From Litorivicinus sp965656605 (GTDB taxonomy: Bacteria > Pseudomonadota > Gammaproteobacteria > Pseudomonadales > Litorivicinaceae), in the NCBI GenBank assembly GCA_965656605.1, contig CBFHLC010000004.1:1-64000 (forward strand): a stretch of DNA of 64,000 nt, written 5' to 3'. This document shows, piece after piece, positions 41,834 to 49,161 of this stretch. Numbering within the stretch: the first letter of the stretch is position 1; each line of letters starts with the position of its first letter. Position numbers and translations under genes: made by a program. The notes under the pieces were generated by a model. It had not been told where the DNA came from and did no database searches. It worked only from the letters and a program-made list of their open reading frames with translations.

Positions 41834-42769
41834 TTAATCGCAGCGATCGTCTTTGGGCGGCGTTCCGAAAAAGTGCTTGTAGCGCCGGGTGAAGTACGCC
41901 GATGTGCTAAAGCCGGATAGCGCCGCCACCGTTGAAACCGGCAGGGCCGTCTGTCGCAATAATCCACGGGCATGGCGCAGCCGTATTGCGGTGTAGAACC
42001 GCCCAGGGCGCTGGCCAATTTGTTGATCGAATAACCGCTCTAGATGACGTTTGGATACGCTGGCTTGGGTGGCAATTTGATCGATGCTCAGCGGCGTCTC
42101 TATGTTGGCCTCCATCAAAGCGACAGCCGCGTTGAGTCGCGCGTTGTGAATGTTGTAACGCGTGATCGGCGACATCTGCTGAGTCTCTTGCGAGTCTCGA
42201 ATAGTCGGGTGAACCGATTGTTCGGCGACAGCCTTGGCTAGGGCATCCCCTTGATCCCGCCTGATGACCTCCAGCATAAAATCCAGACCGGCCGTGCCGC
42301 CTGAGCAGGTCCACAGATTGTCATTGATCTCGAATAAGTTATTGGTCAGCTCAACCGTCGGAAAGCGTTCGATAAAGCCAGAGCGCTGCTCCCAATGGAC
42401 CGTGCATTTGCGACCTCGTAATAGGCCGGCCTCAGCCAGTGTGTAGGGGCCCGCAGATGTAGCACCCAGTATGGTGGCGCTACGGTCAATGTTGCGAAGC
42501 CATTTATGCAAGGATTCTGGCTGCTGAGTGCTAACCATTAAGCCCGAGACGACGATTAAGGCATGAAGATCTTGGGTTTGCGTCATCGCGTGCGACGGCG
42601 TAATGGTGATGCCATCGCTGGCTTCGATCACTTGGTCGTCGACACCAAAAATTGGCCACTGGTATAACTCCTGCTGGCTCAAACGGTTGGCCATGCGCAG
42701 GGGCTCGGTCATAGACGCCAAGGATAGGTGCGAGAATTTGGGCAGAAGCAAAAAACCAATTTTTTTCAT
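41834..42769 (-). CDS. GlxA-family AraC regulator (GbdR/CdhR-like)
   Basis: 311 residues: an N-terminal DJ-1/PfpI-like (class I amidotransferase fold) domain (about 1-180) with VSGLMVS and ATSAGPYTLAEAGLL, then an AraC-type DNA-binding domain (about 210-305) with IDQIATQASVSKRHLERLF and VAALSGFSTSAYFTRRYKHFFG. Regulators of this design (GbdR, CdhR) control glycine betaine, dimethylglycine and carnitine catabolism in pseudomonads. It is divergent from the nitrilase and upstream of the opu-like operon, so it probably governs both and perhaps the Rieske gene. Confidence 0.88.
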   Translation of the reverse strand: MKKIGFLLLPKFSHLSLASMTEPLRMANRLSQQELYQWPIFGVDDQVIEASDGITITPSHAMTQTQDLHALIVVSGLMVSTQQPESLHKWLRNIDRSATILGATSAGPYTLAEAGLLRGRKCTVHWEQRSGFIERFPTVELTNNLFEINDNLWTCSGGTAGLDFMLEVIRRDQGDALAKAVAEQSVHPTIRDSQETQQMSPITRYNIHNARLNAAVALMEANIETPLSIDQIATQASVSKRHLERLFDQQIGQRPGRFYTAIRLRHARGLLRQTALPVSTVAALSGFSTSAYFTRRYKHFFGTPPKDDRCD

Positions 42770-42884
42770 GGCTCAGTCGTTTGTTGTTATGCCGGCAGGG
42801 TACGCAAATTAGTACCGGCTTGTCGCGTAGAACAGCTCTCAATTGAACAGGTCGTGTAAAACGTAGGCTAATCGAGGAGGCAGC

Positions 42885-43754
42885 ATGTCAAAAATCAGAA
42901 TTGCAGGCGCGCAGATAAGCAGTGTGTTGGGGGATGTGGAGGCTAATACCCACAAACATCTAGAGTGGATTGAGCAGGCCAAGCAAGAACGTGCCGACAT
43001 GCTGGTGTTTCCTGAACTATCACTGACCGGATATTCGATCGGCACGCATGGTTTTAGTTTGGCGCGCAAACGCTCGGCGGCCGAGATACAAAGCATTGCC
43101 AATGCTTCAGTGGGTATCACGACGATCTTCGGTTTTATGGAAGAGGGGCCCAGCGCCCAGTTCTATAATTCCGCCATTGCCGTTCGTGACGGTCAGGTGG
43201 TGCATCTGCATCGTAAGCTGAATCTGCCTAGTTACGGGCAATTAGAAGAAGGGAAGTATTTCGCCAGCGGCCGATTTGTTGAGACGCAATCATTGGACGA
43301 AGACTGGAGCTTTGCGACTCTGATTTGTGCAGATGCCTGGAACCCGGCGTTGGTTCACTTGGCTGCAATGCACGGTGCCACCCTGATGGTGTTCCCGATC
43401 AGCTCCTCGACCACCGCCGTGGATGGCGATTTCTCAAATCCCGAGGGCTGGCTTCGAGCCAGCGGCTTCTACGCGATGATGTATGGCTGTCCGGTGGTTA
43501 CCGTGAATCGCGTGGGTGACGAGCTAGGTAGCCAGTTTTACGGCGGCTCTACCATTTATGATTCGAACGGGGCGTTAGTGGCCAGTGCGGACGACACCGA
43601 GACCTTGTTGTGCGCCGAGGTCGACTACCAAAACGTGCGGCAGAATCGCTACCAGTTGCCGACGGTTCGTGATTCTAATTTGGCGTTGATATCGCGCGAG
43701 ATGGACCGTCTGGTTAATATTCTGGGCGTGCCCGAGCAATTCCGAGATTCATGA
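42885..43754 (+). CDS. nitrilase-superfamily carbon-nitrogen hydrolase
   Basis: 289 residues with the catalytic triad visible: Glu44 in VFPELSLTGY, Lys110 in LHRKLNLP and Cys147 in LICADAWNP. The C-terminal half has NRVGDELGSQFYGGSTIY. Members cleave amides or carbamoyl groups; this fits an aliphatic amidase or N-carbamoyl hydrolase rather than a true nitrilase, but specificity is open. A good ribosome site (GAGGAGG) precedes the ATG. It overlaps the following cupin gene as ATGA and is divergent from the GlxA-type regulator. Confidence 0.85.
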   Translation: MSKIRIAGAQISSVLGDVEANTHKHLEWIEQAKQERADMLVFPELSLTGYSIGTHGFSLARKRSAAEIQSIANASVGITTIFGFMEEGPSAQFYNSAIAVRDGQVVHLHRKLNLPSYGQLEEGKYFASGRFVETQSLDEDWSFATLICADAWNPALVHLAAMHGATLMVFPISSSTTAVDGDFSNPEGWLRASGFYAMMYGCPVVTVNRVGDELGSQFYGGSTIYDSNGALVASADDTETLLCAEVDYQNVRQNRYQLPTVRDSNLALISREMDRLVNILGVPEQFRDS

Positions 43755-44425
43755 TGATCAACGCTGATTTTTCTTTACCCATCCAGATCGATACTCACAG
43801 CATGCCGTGGGAGCCCTCACCGATGCCGGGCGTATCGCGACGAAAGTTAGATCGTATCGGTGACGAGGTGGCACGGGCTACTTCAATCGTCCGCTATGCA
43901 CCGGAGTCATACTTCAGTGAACATACCCACGGCGGAGGCGAAGAATTCCTGGTGTTAGAGGGGGTCTTTTCGGATGAGAACGGTGACTATCCCGCTGGGA
44001 CTTACGTGCGAAACCCGATCGGAAGTCGACACACCCCGTATTCCAAAGATGGCTGCGTCATCTTCGTAAAATTGCATCAGTTCGCCTCGGACGACTCGGC
44101 GCAGTTTTCGATTAATACCCGCACATCCGAATTTCGTCCGGGGGTAGCGCCGGGATTATCGGTGCTGCCGCTGCATCAACATGGCACTGAGAGCTGTGCG
44201 TTGGTGCGCTGGGCACCGCAGACGCATTTTGCACCGCATCGCCATTACGGGGGTGAGGAGATCTTGGTGTTAGAGGGCGTGTTTTCTGACGAGCATGGTG
44301 ATTATCCTGCAGGTACTTGGCTACGCAGCCCCCATCTGTCTGAGCACAACCCCTTTAGTGATCAGGGGTGTTTGATTTACGTGAAGACAGGGCACTTGCT
44401 CGAGCAGCCTGAGGATTCTGCGTAG
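43751..44425 (+). CDS. tandem ChrR-like cupin protein
   Basis: 224 residues made of two near-repeat cupin domains of ~105 residues. Both contain EE-x-LVLEGVFSDE, GDYPAGT and a following RNP/RSP block, with His-rich strands before them (SEHTHGGGEE and APHRHYGGEE) that supply the metal ligands (HxH...E...H). The internal repeat indicates duplication within the gene. Cupins of the ChrR type bind zinc or act as small dioxygenases/isomerases. Coupled to the nitrilase-family gene, it may act on that enzyme's substrate or product. Confidence 0.82.
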   Translation: MMINADFSLPIQIDTHSMPWEPSPMPGVSRRKLDRIGDEVARATSIVRYAPESYFSEHTHGGGEEFLVLEGVFSDENGDYPAGTYVRNPIGSRHTPYSKDGCVIFVKLHQFASDDSAQFSINTRTSEFRPGVAPGLSVLPLHQHGTESCALVRWAPQTHFAPHRHYGGEEILVLEGVFSDEHGDYPAGTWLRSPHLSEHNPFSDQGCLIYVKTGHLLEQPEDSA

Positions 44426-44459
44426 GTCTAATGCTCACGTCCGCATCTTGTTATATTAT

Positions 44460-44481
44460 TATGGAATAACTTTATTCTAAT
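44460..44481 (+). promoter_or_regulatory. putative operator/promoter element upstream of sqr
   Basis: TATGGAATAACTTTATTCTAAT. It contains the inverted repeat GAATAA-CT-TTATTC (44464-44477). Three 10-mers of this stretch (TATGGAATAA, ATAACTTTAT, TTATTCTAAT) recur, the last one inverted, in the promoter of the peroxiredoxin gene at 61986. It probably binds a regulator shared by both genes. Confidence 0.45.
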
Positions 44482-44505
44482 AATGCATAAAAAAGGGCAA
44501 GGTCG

Positions 44506-45723
44506 ATGAAACACACCATCGTAATCGTCGGGGCAGGATCAGCAGGGATCGCCACGGCATCAAGTCTGCTAGGCCGGAATCCAGGTTTAGAGATCGCTAT
44601 CATTGATCCTCAGTCGGAGCACTATTACCAGCCCGGCTGGACCATGGTGGGCGGTGGTATCTTTGAAGCCTCTACCACTCAAAAACCTACTCGCTCGCTG
44701 ATTCCCAGTGGCGTAACCTGGATTCAGCAGTCAGTTGCAACCTTCCAGCCCGAAACCAATCAGCTGACGTTGGATGATGGGAGTGTTGTTGAATACGACT
44801 ACTTAGTAGCCGCGCCAGGCTTGCAGTTGGATTTTGACAAAATTGAGGGACTGACCGAGACGCTCGGCCAAAATGGGGTCACGTCGAACTATCGCTATGA
44901 CCTGGCACCCTACACTTGGGATCTGGTACAGAGTTTAAAAGACGGTGTGGCTTTATTTACTCAACCACCCATGCCGATTAAATGTGCCGGCGCCCCTCAA
45001 AAAGCCATGTACCTATCTTGTGATCACTGGTCAAAGCAGGACGTTTTGAAAAACATTGACGTCAAATTCTGTAATGCAGGTCCGGTCCTATTTGGCGTGG
45101 CTGATTTCGTGCCTGCATTGATGAAATACGTCGAGCGTTACAATGCCGACTTATGCTTTGGCGAGTCGCTGGTGAAGGTCGATGGTCCTGCTCACTTGGC
45201 TTGGTTTAAGTCGTCAGAGACCGGTGAATTGATTGAGCGATCCTTTGATATGTTGCACGTGGTTCCACCGCAGTCAGCTCCTGATTTCATTAAATCCAGC
45301 CCTTTGGCAGCTGAATCCGGCTGGATCGATGTGGATCAATTTACATTGCAACATCAGCGCTACGACAACGTTTATGGCTTGGGTGATGCGACCACGACGC
45401 CCAATGCCAAGACGATGGCTGCGGCTCGTAAGCAGGCCCCGATTGTGGCTGCCAACATTACGGCACAGATGCAGGGTCTGAATGGGCGAGCCAAGTATGA
45501 CGGTTACGGCGCATGCCCATTGACGGTAGAAAACGGCAAAATCGTGATGGCTGAGTTCGGCTATGGCGGCAAGTTGCTACCCACGTTCCCAAGCTGGCTA
45601 TTAAAGGGGACGCAACCGACTCGCGTTGCCTGGCACTTGAAGGCCAATATTTTGCCGACGGTATACTGGGAGCATATGCTCAAAGGTAAAGAGTACTTTG
45701 CAAAACCGGTCTTGGAGGAATAA
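44506..45723 (+). CDS. sulfide:quinone oxidoreductase (mitochondrial-SQOR-like type)
   Basis: 405 residues. The FAD site is IVIVGAGSAGIATASSLL; YYQPGWTMVGGG, LVAAPGLQLDFDKIEGL and QPPMPIKCAGAPQKAMYL are hallmark blocks of sulfide:quinone oxidoreductases of the type found in mitochondria. The redox Cys pair is in PIKCAGAP and YGACPLTVENGK. AVYGLGDATTTPNAKT-like sequence (YGLGDATTTPNAKT) gives the second FAD motif. It oxidises sulfide to polysulfide or a thiol persulfide and reduces ubiquinone at the inner membrane. It is separated from the cupin gene by 80 bp that hold an AT-rich promoter, so it is probably independent of that operon. Confidence 0.87.
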   Translation: MKHTIVIVGAGSAGIATASSLLGRNPGLEIAIIDPQSEHYYQPGWTMVGGGIFEASTTQKPTRSLIPSGVTWIQQSVATFQPETNQLTLDDGSVVEYDYLVAAPGLQLDFDKIEGLTETLGQNGVTSNYRYDLAPYTWDLVQSLKDGVALFTQPPMPIKCAGAPQKAMYLSCDHWSKQDVLKNIDVKFCNAGPVLFGVADFVPALMKYVERYNADLCFGESLVKVDGPAHLAWFKSSETGELIERSFDMLHVVPPQSAPDFIKSSPLAAESGWIDVDQFTLQHQRYDNVYGLGDATTTPNAKTMAAARKQAPIVAANITAQMQGLNGRAKYDGYGACPLTVENGKIVMAEFGYGGKLLPTFPSWLLKGTQPTRVAWHLKANILPTVYWEHMLKGKEYFAKPVLEE

Positions 45724-45761
45724 GGGCTGATTTTGCCTCCAGCCAGCTACTAGGATCTGTA

Positions 45762-46361
45762 ATAATTGAGTGGCCAGATTCCTTTTATGACGCGGGGCGC
45801 CCGAGCCGCGTTGTCGTCGCCATCGCCGGCTCGCCCGGCGCAGGCAAATCAACGGTCGCTGAATCTTGGTGTGAACAACTTAATCAGATGAGCCCCAGCT
45901 GTGCTGCGGTGGTCCCGATGGATGGCTTTCATCTGCCTAATGACCAGCTGGACCAGATGGGCCTGCGAGATCGTAAGGGGTCACCCGATACCTTTGATGC
46001 TCACGGGTTTGTCGATTTAGTCCAGCGCATCCAAGCGACTGACGAGGCGGTATGGTATCCCACCTTTGATCGCGGTCTGGATGCGAGTGTTCAGGACGGC
46101 GGGGTGGTTCCAAAAGGCTGTCAGGTCGTGTTGGTTGAGGGTAACTACCTGTTGTTAGAGCAAGCGCCGTTGAATCAGGTTCAATATGACTACAGCGTTT
46201 TGCTTAAGTCTTCACTGCAAACACTTTAGGAACGCTTGGTCCAGCGTTGGATCGACCATGGGTTCTCTGCTCAACAATCCTTGGAAAAAGCTCAGCGCAA
46301 TGACTTGCCCAATGCCAAAACGGTTCTAATCAGCAGCCGTCGGGCTAATTTGGTACTGTAA
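45762..46361 (+). pseudogene. P-loop kinase (uridine kinase/fructokinase-like), disrupted
   Basis: The frame encodes VVVAIAGSPGAGKST (Walker A), VPMDGFHLPNDQL, RKGSPDTFDAHGF, WYPTFDRGLD and VLVEGNYLLL, all typical of the nucleoside/fructose kinase group related to phosphoribulokinase. TAG at 46227-46229 then interrupts it, but the same frame continues as ERLVQRWIDHGFS...NDLPNAK up to TAA at 46361, which is the normal family ending. One A-to-T change (AAG to TAG) would explain the stop. Also, no ATG, GTG or TTG lies in frame ahead of the P-loop, so the start codon is missing as well; the 5' limit given is approximate. Confidence 0.82.
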
Positions 46362-46583
46362 TCGGCCTGTCGTTGGTACACTTATTTCTGTGACCGTAAC
46401 TAGGCTTACCTCTCGTAAATCGATAGGTCAGATGACTTTAGAGCTCCGCCGTTCATCCCCGTTTGTGTTGCTGGTACACCGAGGGTGAAATTTTCGAAGA
46501 TCAAGTAAGTAGTTAAGCTACAGTTTAGCCAGATCAAGATGATCCAAGCTCAGCCACGGCAGGCTAGTTTGCGGGATGTTCCT

Positions 46584-47000
46584 ATGAGATTTCCAAGCTT
46601 AGACAAACTTCGTCTTACGATCGAGCACGACCAGCTGTGGTTTCGTTTGTTCCCAACCTACGTACAAATATGCCCTCGACCTAATCACGCGCTTCGCATC
46701 CGCACCGGAATCCTTGAGAGGACACCGGAACATTTTATCAATGGCCAACAGGGTTCAGAATGGCTGACGAGTCTCGGCGTGTCTGAGGCAGATTCAAAAA
46801 TCCTAATGATGGTCGCGTTTCTGACGCTTCGTGGTTTGGGATTGGGCCGAACCTTTCAGCAAATGTCATTTGATCTTGGCCGGGTTTGCTCTCCAGCTAC
46901 CGTGCGGGTGAACCATGACGGACGCAACGGGATGCGTATTTCCATCGTCGCCGATCGGAAATCACAGGTCGAGAACACGAAGATTGTGGCAACCGGATAG
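46584..47000 (+). CDS. small protein of unknown function, paralogue B2
   Basis: 138 residues from ATG 46584; this start aligns with that of B1 (MRFPSLDK... against MELPRV...). An in-frame ATG at 46539 would add 15 residues. Matches to B1 (3958-4383) run through LTIEH/ITLEH, RLFP/RLYP, VQICP/VQLCP, RIRTGI/RVSAGL, TP-x-x-F, EWL-x-x-x-GVS and a hydrophobic helix ending in RG. No known domain. It stands alone with ~220 bp of DNA before it that shows no gene, and 35 bp from the alcohol dehydrogenase. Confidence 0.75.
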   Translation: MRFPSLDKLRLTIEHDQLWFRLFPTYVQICPRPNHALRIRTGILERTPEHFINGQQGSEWLTSLGVSEADSKILMMVAFLTLRGLGLGRTFQQMSFDLGRVCSPATVRVNHDGRNGMRISIVADRKSQVENTKIVATG

Positions 47001-47035
47001 ACCTAGGGTGCAAAAAACCTCAAGAGATCCGGCCC

Positions 47036-48076
47036 ATGAAGGCGATGTTGCTCGAGTCATTTGGCTCGCTTCCTAAAATCGCGCCTGTTGCTGATCCTTC
47101 GCCAGAAGGACACAGTGTGGTTATTGAGGTTAAAGCGAGTGGTGTCTGTCGTAGTGACTGGCACTGTTGGTTGGGACATGACACCGGTGTGACCCTGCCG
47201 CATGTGCCGGGACATGAATTTGCCGGTGTTGTCGCCGAAGTTGGTTCGCACGTCTCGCGCTTTCGAATCGGTGATCGAGTCATGATTCCTTTTATCAATG
47301 CGTGTGGAAGCTGCCCAGAGTGCTACACCGGTAACCAGCAAGTGTTTACGTATCAAACACAGCCGGGGTTCACGCACTGGGGCTCCTTTGCGCAATTCAC
47401 TCGGGTTGATCAAGCGGATCACAATTTGGTCCCTATGCCTGCGTCGATGAGCTTTGAGACGGCCGCCAGCATGGGCTGTCGGTTTGTCACAGCGTTTCGT
47501 GCTGTTGTCGACCAAGGTCAAGTAAAGCCGGGTGTCTGGGTTGCGGTCCATGGCTGCGGTGGTGTCGGCCTGTCCAGCATTATGATCGCGGTGGCAATGG
47601 GAGCCCGTGTGGTTGCGGTCGATGTAGATCAGAACAAGCTGAAGATGGCCAAAGACTTGGGGGCCAGCGCTACAGTAGACGCCAGCGCCATCGATCAGGT
47701 CGGTGCTGCAATTCAAGATCTAACCGGGGGAGGCGCTCAGGTGTCATTGGATGCCTTCGGCCACCCCCAAGCCTGCGTTAATTCCATCCAGAGCCTGAGG
47801 CCGCTAGGACGGCACGTGCAAGTCGGATTGTTAATGGCAGATCAAGCGAACCCCGCATTGCCGATGGATATCGTGATCGGCAAAGAGCTGGAAATCCTGG
47901 GGTCCCATGGGATGCAGGCGCATCGGTATCCCGCGATGTTACAGATGATCGAGTCGGGTCGGCTGCGCCCCGAGCAGTTATTGGGTCGAACGATCTCGTT
48001 AGATGATGCGCCTGACATTCTGATGGCGATGGATGGGGCAGCGCAGGTCGGTGTGACCGTGATTAATCAGTTTTGA
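47036..48076 (+). CDS. zinc-dependent alcohol dehydrogenase, structural-zinc site altered
   Basis: 346 residues of the medium-chain family. Catalytic zinc ligands are in GVCRSDWH and PGHEFAG with Cys in MGCRFVTAF; the NAD site is VHGCGGVGLSS. The structural-zinc lobe reads CGSCPEC then seven residues and Phe where the fourth Cys normally stands (NQQVF instead of NQQVC). The codon is TTT, one base from TGT. GFTHWGSFAQF after it is normal for the group. Loss of one ligand may weaken the lobe. Its 3' end overlaps the convergent disrupted gene by 14 nt. Confidence 0.85.
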   Translation: MKAMLLESFGSLPKIAPVADPSPEGHSVVIEVKASGVCRSDWHCWLGHDTGVTLPHVPGHEFAGVVAEVGSHVSRFRIGDRVMIPFINACGSCPECYTGNQQVFTYQTQPGFTHWGSFAQFTRVDQADHNLVPMPASMSFETAASMGCRFVTAFRAVVDQGQVKPGVWVAVHGCGGVGLSSIMIAVAMGARVVAVDVDQNKLKMAKDLGASATVDASAIDQVGAAIQDLTGGGAQVSLDAFGHPQACVNSIQSLRPLGRHVQVGLLMADQANPALPMDIVIGKELEILGSHGMQAHRYPAMLQMIESGRLRPEQLLGRTISLDDAPDILMAMDGAAQVGVTVINQF

Positions 48077-48827
48077 AAATCGGCCAGCCATAGGGCCATT
48101 GCCAAGCGTGTGTCCTCCACTGACCCGCTTGGCGGTAACGGAAGCCGTCGGGCGCGGCCTCAAACGAGTCGGCACTGACATCTAATTCGAGCCAAGTGTG
48201 CGCGCCATCCAATGCGGGTGCGCCGGATTTATTTCTGAAAGGCTGTGTTAAATCATTTGCTCGCGTCAGACCCCATACCCCACGCACGTGGCTGAGCAAA
48301 TATACGGCCTGTTGATAGCGAAATATTTGGGCCTGATCGACGGCCAGTGCTGTTGGGGCGGCAGCCAAGTTAATCCAATCAGATGATGTCAGCGATCTGG
48401 GTAATCCTAGGTTAGGGTCTTTGAGATCCAGCGGCACGACTCGAACGTTTTGATCGGACAGCACCATGTAAGCACCCTGCGGTAGTCGGGCGATCCGAGG
48501 CTGGAGCCCTTCGCCGATAGGTCCGCAGCTCAGTGCGGCTGAGCGCGTCTGCCAGCTTTGATCCAACTGCCGAGTGGCTAGATGTAGACAGGTCTGGGTA
48601 GAGAAAACAATACGATTGGCATCGATAAAGTCGCCTGCTATCACGTCGGAATCGACAACGCAGCGGCGCGGCTGAAACGGGCTTTGTCTGGAGTGTGAGC
48701 GATCCCAGATAGCAAGGCTGCATTAATCGCTCGGCTGTAAGACTAATTCCCGATCGCCCAATTGAAGCGCGTTCGAGTGAATTGCATAGAATGCGGCCAG
48801 CAGACCTAGTGCGAGTGATTGGTGCAT
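48063..48827 (-). pseudogene. secreted protein of unknown function with in-frame ochre codon
   Basis: From ATG 48827 the frame gives a signal peptide (MHQSLALGLLAAFYAIHSNA) and LQLGDRELVLQPSD, then TAA at 48725-48723 (codon 35). The same frame continues without another stop to 48063 with protein-like sequence (CSLAIWDRSHSRQ, CVVDSDVIAGDFIDANRIVF, GAYMVLSDQNVRVVPLDL, WLELDVSADSFEAAPDGFRY). Restored, it would be 254 residues; CAA to TAA is a single-base change. The family is not recognised. A shorter product from an internal GTG at 48644 would lack the export signal. Confidence 0.65.
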
Positions 48828-48851
48828 GGGAACAGACTAGTCTGCTCCCAT
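48826..48851 (-). other. palindrome covering the start codon of the disrupted secreted gene
   Basis: On the minus strand ATGGGA-G-CAGA and TCTG-T-TCCCAT form an 11-bp stem (one G-U pair) around CTAG. The last two bases at its 3' side are the AT of the ATG at 48827. It lies 19 bp after the NfeD-like stop. It may serve as the 3' end of the NfeD/SPFH message or hide the next gene's start. Confidence 0.6.
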
Positions 48852-48870
48852 TCAACCTGCAGGAACTGGG

Positions 48871-49161
48871 TCAATAATCGTTAATGTCGTTTTGCGGACT
48901 GCCTGGACGCAGGCGCACATACAGACGTACGCCGGCCATCGCGATTGCGGTAGAAGCAGCAAAGGCCACTAACACGTCACTCCAGCTGTCCAGCCACACG
49001 TGGCCAAATAATTGGTTACTTAGCTGAAGCTTTAGGATGCCAGCCGCCAGCCACGCACCTAAGCCTGCGGGAAGGAAGAACAGCAAGCTGCCGTCCAGCA
49101 ACTCGAGCGCCAGCAGGACAGCGCCTAAAATCAGCCATGTCATGGGCATAAATAGCGTCAT
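48871..49161 (-). CDS. short NfeD-like membrane protein
   Basis: 96 residues with two or three hydrophobic segments (TWLILGAVLLALELLDGSLLFFLPAGLGAWLAAGIL region and VLVAFAASTAIAMAGVRLYV). The L-x-x-GAVLLALELL...F-x-PAGLGAW pattern is that of YbbK/NfeD1b partners of SPFH proteins. The usual C-terminal OB-fold domain (about 60 residues) is missing; the protein ends soon after RPGSPQ. Its ATG overlaps the stop of the SPFH gene (ATGA). The pair normally forms membrane microdomain complexes. Confidence 0.8.
   Translation of the reverse strand: MTLFMPMTWLILGAVLLALELLDGSLLFFLPAGLGAWLAAGILKLQLSNQLFGHVWLDSWSDVLVAFAASTAIAMAGVRLYVRLRPGSPQNDINDY

Noticed and set aside
48412..48855. Open frame of 147 codons on the minus strand
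   Set aside because: It overlaps the disrupted secreted-protein frame in another phase, is rich in Arg, Ser and Cys, and shows no family motif; taken as a chance frame.
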